Assembly (NCBI GenBank): GCA_934085595.1
Contig: CAKOHK010000003.1
Coordinates: 76,486-140,485 of the forward strand
Origin: an uncultured Bacilli bacterium
Lineage (GTDB): Bacteria > Bacillota_I > Bacilli_A > RF39 > UBA660
Reading direction: 5' to 3'
DNA length: 64,000 nt
Shown one piece after another: positions 51,869 to 58,617 of this stretch. The position numbers and the translations under genes were made by a program. Below the pieces are notes generated by a model. It did not search any database, was not told where the DNA came from, and saw only the letters and a program-made list of their open reading frames with translations. How positions within the stretch are numbered: position 1 is the stretch's first letter; each line of letters begins with the position of its first letter.

Positions 51869-53788
51869 ATGAAAGATAAGAAAATACTATATGGGATGTT
51901 TTTAACATTCACATTTATTTTAGTAACAGGTTTAACGTATGCTTTTTTTAGCCAAACAATTACTGGAAACGATGTAGCAGAAACAATTAATGTAACTACA
52001 ACAGAATTAAAGTTAAACTTCACAGATGGAAAGTATATTGCACTTAAAGAGGCAATGCCGGGAGACTTTGTTACTAAAACTTTTAGTGTAGAAAATACTG
52101 GAACTGAAACAGGATATTATAAAATAAACTGGCAAGAGTTTAATAATAAAATTGATAATGATGAATTACAAGTAGAGTTCACATGTAAAAGTTATAAAGG
52201 AAGTACAGAATCAGGAACATGTTCAAACCTTACAAGAGAGGCAGCATATAATAGAGATTTAAAAGGTAATATAGAAATTGCTTCTGGTATAAGACACGAG
52301 TATACTTTAAAACTTACTTTTATGGAGACAAATCAAAATCAGAATGATAATCAAGGTAAAAGTTTTAGTGGAGTGTTAAGAGTTGAAGGTGATGAGGCAG
52401 GATGGGAAAATGATTGTGTAAATAATAATTCACTTAGATGTAAAATATTAAGTGATAATATATTAACTAGTGATAGTAGTATAGATTTCACAAAGATAAG
52501 TTCTCCAACAAACGGCCAAGGATTATATAGAGATGATAAATATGGTGATAGTGAAAACTATTATTTTAGAGGTGGTTCATTCTGCGCATATACAGACTAT
52601 TTAAGTGAAAATACAACGGGTGCAAAATGTACTGCAGCAGGAGGAACATGGGATAGTACATATAAATGTAACCTAGATTTAAGCAAAGATACATGTGAAG
52701 CTAAAGGCTTTACATGGTATGAACTTAAGAATAATGTTAAGTTTGGAGATTACTACTGGAAAATAATAAGAATAGATGATAATGGGGATGTTAGACTTCT
52801 ATATAATGGAAATGCAACTAATGCAAGAGGTACAAACGCTCGTGTAGGTACTTCACCATATAGATCAGGAAGAAATGGAGATAATACTTATGTGGGGTAT
52901 ATGCAAGCAAATACACCAACTGAATATAAAGAAGGTATAAGTGGCAACAGAGGTGGATGGAGCGAAAGCAATTCTACTACTCTAAAGATGTCTAAAACAT
53001 ATACATTTAATAAAACAACTGGTGAGTTTACTTTAGGGACTACTGTAAATGGCTCATATACGGATGATTATATAGGCTATTATCTATGCTATGGAGGAGG
53101 AAATACAACATGTTCTTACTTATTCCAGATAGTAGCAACAGAAAAGACAAGTGCAAATGTTAATAAGATTAAAACTATGAATGTAGTTAATTCATACTTT
53201 ACAACAAGTAAGAAACAAGCAGCAAGTAATGAAATAGATAGTAATGTTAAAACATATAATGAGAATTGGTATACAAATACAAGTAATTTAAGTACACTAG
53301 CAAGCAAAATAAGTAGTAATTCTGGATATTGTAATGATAGAATGACAACACAGACTAAGGATGGAGGAATAGGATTTAAAGAAACAACATTTGATAGTGC
53401 ATATAGAGTAAACACACTTAAAAAGCCATCATATAAATGTACTAATGAATCTAATGATTTATTTACATTAAGTAGTAATACATATGGAAATAAGAAATTA
53501 AGTGCTCCAGTAGGACTAATAACAGCAGATGAACTAGCATATGCAGGAAGTCTATATTATAATTATAACTTTCAAGTGTATACGTACTCAGGGTATTGGT
53601 ATTGGACCATAAGTCCCTCATTTTTTTCCGTTGGGCTGTCTGGTTCATCTTATTTGAATCTCATTGGCAATTTCAGTAGCTATGTTTCTGCTCTCAATTA
53701 CGGCGTGCGTTCCGTAGTTTCCTTGAACTCCACAGCTTTGGTTAGCACCGGAAGTGGAACACTTGCTGATCCATATATTATTGACTGA
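51869..53788 (+). CDS. SipW-type surface protein with variable, lectin/FGE-like C-terminus
   Basis: 639 residues. The N-terminus (LYGMFLTFTFILVTGLTYAFF then SQTITGN) resembles SipW-dependent signal sequences of TasA/camelysin proteins. A beta-rich domain (~35-175) has FSVENTGTETGYYKINW. A Cys-containing segment (~230-290) leads into VKFGDYYWKIIRIDDNG and RLLYNG. The C-terminal domain (~540-639) has ITADELAYAG, YWYWTISPS and YGVRSVVSLNS and ends TGSGTLADPYIID, a layout seen in C-type-lectin/FGE-like folds of surface proteins. The last ~65 codons differ sharply in base use from the rest. AGAGGT SD; G13 promoter. Confidence 0.85.
   Translation: MKDKKILYGMFLTFTFILVTGLTYAFFSQTITGNDVAETINVTTTELKLNFTDGKYIALKEAMPGDFVTKTFSVENTGTETGYYKINWQEFNNKIDNDELQVEFTCKSYKGSTESGTCSNLTREAAYNRDLKGNIEIASGIRHEYTLKLTFMETNQNQNDNQGKSFSGVLRVEGDEAGWENDCVNNNSLRCKILSDNILTSDSSIDFTKISSPTNGQGLYRDDKYGDSENYYFRGGSFCAYTDYLSENTTGAKCTAAGGTWDSTYKCNLDLSKDTCEAKGFTWYELKNNVKFGDYYWKIIRIDDNGDVRLLYNGNATNARGTNARVGTSPYRSGRNGDNTYVGYMQANTPTEYKEGISGNRGGWSESNSTTLKMSKTYTFNKTTGEFTLGTTVNGSYTDDYIGYYLCYGGGNTTCSYLFQIVATEKTSANVNKIKTMNVVNSYFTTSKKQAASNEIDSNVKTYNENWYTNTSNLSTLASKISSNSGYCNDRMTTQTKDGGIGFKETTFDSAYRVNTLKKPSYKCTNESNDLFTLSSNTYGNKKLSAPVGLITADELAYAGSLYYNYNFQVYTYSGYWYWTISPSFFSVGLSGSSYLNLIGNFSSYVSALNYGVRSVVSLNSTALVSTGSGTLADPYIID
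53621..53701 (+). repeat. candidate variable repeat (diversity-generating retroelement type)
   Basis: 27 codons (residues 585-611) between SPS and GVRSVVSLN. 23 of 27 codons end in C or T, and only 13 of 81 bases are A (16%), far below the flanks by eye. This is what A-to-N mutagenesis of AAY-rich template codons would give. The GC-richer 3' part (53702-53770) would be the constant, homing end. No template repeat or reverse transcriptase lies in the window. Confidence 0.6.
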
Positions 53789-53868
53789 TTGACGGATACT
53801 TTTGATTTAGACTAGGTATAATCTAGGTATTTTGGTGATAAAACTCGTTCCTTGGTATTTATAATTTA

Positions 53869-53936
53869 TTGATAAAGCAACTTCCTTTGCTATTTTGTTT
53901 ATAATTTTATAATAGCAAAAAGAAGTTATTTATCAA
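53869..53936. repeat. long imperfect inverted repeat
   Basis: Left arm TTGATAA, AACTTC, TTTGCTATT; right arm AATAGCAAA, GAAGTT, TTATCAA; 22 paired bases in three blocks around a 16-nt loop. It lies 80 bp after the surface-protein stop, in a 297-bp gap without genes. Confidence 0.8.
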
Positions 53937-53948
53937 TTTAGAGAGAAG

Positions 53949-53982
53949 AAAGAGTACTTACGATAAAAAGTACTCTTTTAAT
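53949..53982 (+). terminator. terminator downstream of the surface-protein gene
   Basis: AAAGAGTACTT (53949-53959), 8-nt loop, AAGTACTCTTT (53968-53978), short T tract. Confidence 0.75.
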
Positions 53983-54085
53983 AAATTTAAAAAAGTGTCC
54001 GGTAATAAAATATAATTTCCGAATGATAATATATTTTAAAAGAATAAGTGATATGTTAAAATGTTTGTATTGATTTGGAGGATTT

Positions 54086-54760
54086 ATGAAAAATATAGGT
54101 ATTATATTTGCTATGGAAGAAGAAATTAATACATTTTTAAAATATACTAAGATTAAAAAAGAATATAAGTTTTATGATATTATGGTTTATGAATGTGAAG
54201 TAGGAAAATATAATTGTTTTATGGTAACTAGTGGTGTAGGGAAAGTAAATGCTGCTAGAAGTAGTCAAATATTATTTGACAATTTTGATATAGATTTTGT
54301 ATTTAATATAGGAGTTGCTGGTGGAACTAATGATAAACTTAATATATTAGATATAGTTGTAGGTAATAAATTAGTACAATATGATTTTGATATAACTGCT
54401 TTTGATCATGATATGGGATATATTCCTAATATTGGAGTATATATTAATAGTGATAAAAATATGCTTAAATATATAAAAGATAATTATGATGTTAAAATTG
54501 GTAATATTGCTAGTGCTGATAGATTTGTAACTAATGAAGAAATTAGTAAGAAACTATATCTTGATTTTAATGCATATGCTGTAGAGATGGAAGGAGCAAG
54601 TGTTGCTCAAGTTTGTTATTTATGTAATAAACCTTTTATAGTTGTTAGATGTATTTCTGATATACCAGGAGATAATAATAAGATGAATTATGAGGAGTTT
54701 TTAGAAAGTAGTTCTGATAAAGTATCTACATTATTATATGATATTTTAATAAATTATTAA
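54086..54760 (+). CDS. mtnN: 5'-methylthioadenosine/S-adenosylhomocysteine nucleosidase
   Basis: 224 residues. Family features: IGIIFAMEEEI start, VTSGVGKVNAA (~56), FVFNIGVAGG, YDFDITAFDHDMG and VEMEGASVAQVC (~175) with the catalytic Asp in VRCISDIPGDN. It releases adenine from MTA and SAH, the by-products of SAM use. SD GGAGGA. It may be transcribed on its own, since a promoter follows for the NAD genes. Confidence 0.95.
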   Translation: MKNIGIIFAMEEEINTFLKYTKIKKEYKFYDIMVYECEVGKYNCFMVTSGVGKVNAARSSQILFDNFDIDFVFNIGVAGGTNDKLNILDIVVGNKLVQYDFDITAFDHDMGYIPNIGVYINSDKNMLKYIKDNYDVKIGNIASADRFVTNEEISKKLYLDFNAYAVEMEGASVAQVCYLCNKPFIVVRCISDIPGDNNKMNYEEFLESSSDKVSTLLYDILINY

Positions 54761-54767
54761 AAAGGTG

Positions 54768-54796
54768 TTGACAAATTAATATGTTTTTAATAAAAT
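54768..54796 (+). promoter_or_regulatory. promoter of the NAD salvage operon
   Basis: Perfect TTGACA (54768-54773), 17-nt spacer, TAAAAT (54791-54796). Confidence 0.85.
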
Positions 54797-54807
54797 GTTA
54801 TTAAGAG

Positions 54808-54825
54808 AAGACAAAATGTCTTTTT
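54808..54825 (+). terminator. hairpin plus T run just after the promoter start site
   Basis: AAGACA (54808-54813), loop AAA, TGTCTT (54817-54822) followed by TTTT. It could be the mtnN terminator or an attenuator for the NAD operon. Confidence 0.6.
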
Positions 54826-54838
54826 TAAGAAGTTGTGA

Positions 54839-54857
54839 TATTAACATTCTGTTAATA
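54839..54857 (+). promoter_or_regulatory. perfect palindrome, candidate NrtR operator
   Basis: TATTAACA-ttc-TGTTAATA, 8-bp arms around 3 bases, between the leader hairpin and the SD of the first NAD gene. The last gene of the operon encodes an NrtR-type repressor. Confidence 0.5.
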
Positions 54858-54872
54858 AGAAAGGAAGGAATT

Positions 54873-55448
54873 ATGAAAAACAAAGAAGAAATTACAAGAT
54901 TATTAATTGTAGTTGATATGATTAATGGTTTTGTAAAAGAAGGGAAGCTTAGTGATAGTTATATTAATCATATTACACCTAGAATTGTGTCTTTAATTGA
55001 ACGTTTTATTAGAAGTGAAGATGGTATTATGTTTGCATGTGATAGTCATAGTGAAAATTGTAATGAGTTTAAGAGTTTTCCAGTACACTGTGTTTCTGGT
55101 AGTTATGAATCTGAAATTATTGATGAATTAAAACCTTATGTAAAATATGGTGTTGTTTATAAAAAGAACTCAACCAATATGATGTATGCTCCTTCATTTA
55201 TTAAAGATATTGATAGTTTAAGTAATCTTAATGAAGTTATTATTTCTGGTTGTTGTAGTGATATATGTGTTCTTAATTTAGCTATTTCTATGAAAACATA
55301 TTTTGATCAAAATGATAGAGATGTTATAGTAAGAGTACCAAGTAATATGATTGAAACTTATAATTCTTTAGAACACGATAGAAGAGAATATAATGATATG
55401 GCTTTAAAGCTTATGAGACAGTGTGGTATTAAAACGGGGGTGATGTAA
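54873..55448 (+). CDS. pncA: nicotinamidase-like cysteine hydrolase (isochorismatase fold)
   Basis: 191 residues from the ATG after AAGGAAGG. Catalytic triad: Asp in LIVVDMINGF (~16), Lys in VVYKKNSTN (~104) and Cys in ISGCCSDIC (~134). Metal ligands are in ACDSHSENC and VHCVSG. With pncB next door, the reaction is most likely nicotinamide to nicotinate. First gene of the NAD operon. Confidence 0.9.
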   Translation: MKNKEEITRLLIVVDMINGFVKEGKLSDSYINHITPRIVSLIERFIRSEDGIMFACDSHSENCNEFKSFPVHCVSGSYESEIIDELKPYVKYGVVYKKNSTNMMYAPSFIKDIDSLSNLNEVIISGCCSDICVLNLAISMKTYFDQNDRDVIVRVPSNMIETYNSLEHDRREYNDMALKLMRQCGIKTGVM

Positions 55449-55449
55449 A

Positions 55450-56898
55450 ATGAATTATACTATGATGTGTGATGCTTATGAACTTACGATGGCTAATTCT
55501 TATTATAATAGTGGTAAAAGTAATGAAACTGCTGTGTTTGATGTATTTTTTAGAAAAGTTCCTAATGATGGTGGATATGCTATTATGGCTGGACTTGATA
55601 AGGTTATTAATTATATAAGTAATCTTAAGTTTACAAGTGAAGATATTGAGTATTTTAAAAATAGTGGTTATGGTTTTAGTGATGAGTTTTTAGAATATTT
55701 AAGTAATTTTAGATTTACTGGTAATATATATGCTGTTAGAGATGGATGTGCTGTGTTTCCTAATGAACCTTTAGTTACAGTAGTTGCTCCTTTAATAGAG
55801 GCACAGATAGTTGAAACTGCTATTTTGTCTATGATAAATGGGGCTATGGAACATGCTACTGGTGCTAGAAGAATAATAGAGGCTACTCCTAAAAATGTTC
55901 CTGTTATGGAGTTTGGTGCTAGAAGGGCTGATGGATGTAGTGCTGCTATTGATTCTTCTATATACGGAATTATGGCTGGATGCATTGGTACTAGTAACGT
56001 AATTGCGGCTAAAAAACTTGGGATAAAAGCTCTTGGTACTATGGCTCATAGCTTTATAGAATCTTATGATAATGAACTAGATGCTTTTAAAGATTTTGCA
56101 GTTATGTATCCTAATAATGCTTTACTTCTTGTTGATACATATGACACTCTTAGAAGTGGTGTTCCTAATGCTATTAAGACATTTGATTATTTAAAAAGCT
56201 TAGGTGTTCATAGTGATAATATTGGTATTAGAATAGATTCTGGTGATTTATCTTATTTATCTAAAGAAGCAAGAAGAATGCTTGATAGTAGTGGATACAG
56301 TAATGCTAAGATATGTCTTAGTAATGGACTTAATGCTAGTACAATAGAGAGTCTTGTTAAACAAGGAGCTAAGTTTGATTCTCTTGGAGTAGGTGATAAT
56401 ATTTCTAAACCTAGTGGTAGGATGGGATGCGTGTATAAAGAGGCTGCAATTAGTAAAAATGGGGTACTTGTTCCTACTATTAAACTTAGTAATGATACAA
56501 TTAAAATAGTAAATCCTGGGTTTAAAAAGGTATATAGAGCTTATAATAAAAGTAATGATATGGCTATTTGTGATATAGTATGTATGCATAACGATGACAT
56601 TAATAGAGAAACTTTAGAAGTAGTTAGTTTAAATGATCCATTAAAGGGATTGACTATTAGTAACTTTTATTTAGAAGAGTTACAAAAACCTATATTTTTA
56701 GATGGAAATCTTGTTTATGATGAACCTAGTATGAAAGAAAAAAGAGAATACTGTAGTAGTGAAATGGATAGGATTTATGAAGAAGTTAAGAGAAATGATA
56801 AACCTCAAAAATATTATGTAGATGGTACTAAAAGTTATTGTGATTTTAAAAATGATATGATACTTAATTTAAGAAATAAAGTTAGGAGATTAAAATGA
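55450..56898 (+). CDS. pncB: nicotinate phosphoribosyltransferase
   Basis: 482 residues. Hallmarks are YELTMANSYY at the N-terminus, the VFDVFFRKVPNDGGYAI block, MEFGARRADG (~154), GTMAHSFI (~195) and IRIDSGDL (~260). It converts nicotinate and PRPP to nicotinate mononucleotide. It starts one base after pncA and overlaps the Nudix gene by four bases. Confidence 0.96.
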   Translation: MNYTMMCDAYELTMANSYYNSGKSNETAVFDVFFRKVPNDGGYAIMAGLDKVINYISNLKFTSEDIEYFKNSGYGFSDEFLEYLSNFRFTGNIYAVRDGCAVFPNEPLVTVVAPLIEAQIVETAILSMINGAMEHATGARRIIEATPKNVPVMEFGARRADGCSAAIDSSIYGIMAGCIGTSNVIAAKKLGIKALGTMAHSFIESYDNELDAFKDFAVMYPNNALLLVDTYDTLRSGVPNAIKTFDYLKSLGVHSDNIGIRIDSGDLSYLSKEARRMLDSSGYSNAKICLSNGLNASTIESLVKQGAKFDSLGVGDNISKPSGRMGCVYKEAAISKNGVLVPTIKLSNDTIKIVNPGFKKVYRAYNKSNDMAICDIVCMHNDDINRETLEVVSLNDPLKGLTISNFYLEELQKPIFLDGNLVYDEPSMKEKREYCSSEMDRIYEEVKRNDKPQKYYVDGTKSYCDFKNDMILNLRNKVRRLK

Positions 56899-57485
56899 AA
56901 AGAGAAAAACTATTAGAACTTAAAAAATATATAGAAGAGTTTAAAGTTAATAAGATGTTAATGGATGGTGAAGGGAGTTTTATTAAAAGTAATAGTTATT
57001 TGTGTTATATTAATAATGGCAGGGTTATTAGAAGAGATAAAATAGTTAAGAAGAGTAATGATGGTAGTGCTGTAGTTATTATGCCTGTTACTTCTAATAA
57101 AGAAATTATTACTGTTATTGAACCTAGAGTTTTTACTGAATTAGGTGTTGGTGTTGGGTTTGTTTCTGGATATATTGAAAAGGGTGAAGATAGTATTAGT
57201 GCTGGTTCTAGAGAGTTACTTGAAGAAACAGGATATGCTAGTGATGATATTATTTTATTAGATTCATTTTATCAAGATGAAGGATGCAGTAGTGCTTTAA
57301 TTTATTCACTTATAGCGTTTGATTCAAAGAAAGTAGGAGAGCAACATTTTGATTCTAGTGAGATGATTAAATATATGTCTTTTACATATGAAGAGATACT
57401 TGAACTAGAAGAAATGGGATATATAGCTGGAGCTAGTAGTAAACTTACTTTATGTAAGGCTAAGAAATATATGGAGGGAATATAA
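56895..57485 (+). CDS. Nudix hydrolase, ADP-ribose pyrophosphatase type
   Basis: 196 residues. A complete Nudix box GYIEKGEDSISAGSRELLEETGY is seen around residues 96-118, described here by its key residues: Gly, Glu six on, then RELLEETG. N-terminal beta region with VVIMPVTSNKEIITVIEPR. ADP-ribose or NADH-type substrates are likely given the operon. It overlaps pncB by ATGA and lies one base before nadE. Confidence 0.92.
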   Translation: MKREKLLELKKYIEEFKVNKMLMDGEGSFIKSNSYLCYINNGRVIRRDKIVKKSNDGSAVVIMPVTSNKEIITVIEPRVFTELGVGVGFVSGYIEKGEDSISAGSRELLEETGYASDDIILLDSFYQDEGCSSALIYSLIAFDSKKVGEQHFDSSEMIKYMSFTYEEILELEEMGYIAGASSKLTLCKAKKYMEGI

Positions 57486-57486
57486 T

Positions 57487-58245
57487 ATGTTTGATGCTGA
57501 AAAAGTAACTAATGAAATTGTAGAGTTTGTAAGAAATTATTTTAAAACTAATAATATTAAGGGATGTGTTATTGGAATTAGTGGAGGAAAAGATTCTGCG
57601 GTATGTGCTGGGCTTATGGTACGTGCGATTGGAAAAGATAATGTAATTGGAGTAACTATGCCATGTCATTCTAATAATAGTGATATGGAAGATGCTAAAT
57701 TAATTAGTGATTATTATGGATTTGAACTTATTAATGCACCACTTACTGATGTATTTGATGAGTTTAAGAAAAGCATTTCTATTAATTATAGTGATAGTGA
57801 TGTTAAGAATAGTGATATTAATTTAAAACCTAGACTTAGAATGAGTATGCTTTATTATTTAGCTGCATTATATAGTAGTATTAAGAAAGGTACATATTTA
57901 GTTTGTGGTACGAGTAATAAGTGTGAATTATATACTGGATATTTTACTAAAGGTGGGGATAGTGTTCATGATATATCTTTACTTAGTGACCTTAGTGTTA
58001 GTGAAGTTATAAGTGTAGGAGAATACTTAGATGTACCTAGAAAAGTATTATATAAAACACCTAGTGATGGGATAAGTGGATATAGTGATGAAGATAAACT
58101 TGGTGTTAAATATAGTGATATAGAAAAATATTTAAATAATGAAAAGATAGATGAGAATATTAAAACTAAAATAGAAAAACTACATAATAATAATTTGCAT
58201 AAGTTTAATATTCCTAGTTATAAGAAAGGTAATTATGAAAAATAA
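57487..58245 (+). CDS. nadE: NH3-dependent NAD+ synthetase
   Basis: 252 residues. PP-loop VIGISGGKDSAVCAG (~29-42), KPRLRMSMLYY-type RMSMLYYLAA, the substrate loop LVCGTSNKCELYTGYFTKGGD and KTPSDGISGYSDED. The glutaminase domain is absent, so ammonia is the nitrogen donor. It makes NAD from deamido-NAD. Overlaps the next gene by 11 bp. SD GGAGGG. Confidence 0.96.
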   Translation: MFDAEKVTNEIVEFVRNYFKTNNIKGCVIGISGGKDSAVCAGLMVRAIGKDNVIGVTMPCHSNNSDMEDAKLISDYYGFELINAPLTDVFDEFKKSISINYSDSDVKNSDINLKPRLRMSMLYYLAALYSSIKKGTYLVCGTSNKCELYTGYFTKGGDSVHDISLLSDLSVSEVISVGEYLDVPRKVLYKTPSDGISGYSDEDKLGVKYSDIEKYLNNEKIDENIKTKIEKLHNNNLHKFNIPSYKKGNYEK

Positions 58246-58594
58246 AATTAGTATTTTAGAGTTTGAAAATCTATTAAAATCATATGTTATTTTAAAAAAT
58301 CCTGATGTGAGAAATGTTAATATAAGTTATATGAATGTTACTCGTGGGTATTTTGAAGATATGAGAGAAACTATAGCTGTTATTAATGGTAAAATGGATA
58401 TTATAGTTAATGGAACTAAGAAAAGTATTACATTTAGTAAAGAAATATATGATTTAAATAATGTACTTAGTAGTATGCTTGGTTATAGTGTAGAGCATGC
58501 TAGAATAAATAGTGTAACTACTGATATATATGAAAGTATATATGAATGTGAGAGTGTTACATTTGATAGTGATGTTGTTAAACTAGTGTTATAA
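58235..58594 (+). CDS. hypothetical protein in the NAD operon
   Basis: 119 residues, soluble, beta-rich (RETIAVINGKMDIIVNGTKKSITFSK region in pieces), no motif recognised. The start overlaps nadE by 11 bp, so it is made with the NAD enzymes. It could be a regulator or partner of NadE or of the NadD fusion, but nothing in the sequence says which. Confidence 0.65.
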   Translation: MKNKISILEFENLLKSYVILKNPDVRNVNISYMNVTRGYFEDMRETIAVINGKMDIIVNGTKKSITFSKEIYDLNNVLSSMLGYSVEHARINSVTTDIYESIYECESVTFDSDVVKLVL

Positions 58595-58617
58595 TTATAT
58601 TATGTTAGGAGGTTTAT

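Noticed and set aside
51736..52023. Minus-strand frame of 95 residues with a run of prolines.
   Set aside because: The prolines come from reading the G13 tract backwards; it overlaps the surface gene and two promoters and has no SD.
51869..54085. A complete diversity-generating retroelement in this window.
   Set aside because: No frame in the window shows reverse transcriptase motifs and no second copy of the 3' block was seen, so only a remote-target role can be proposed.
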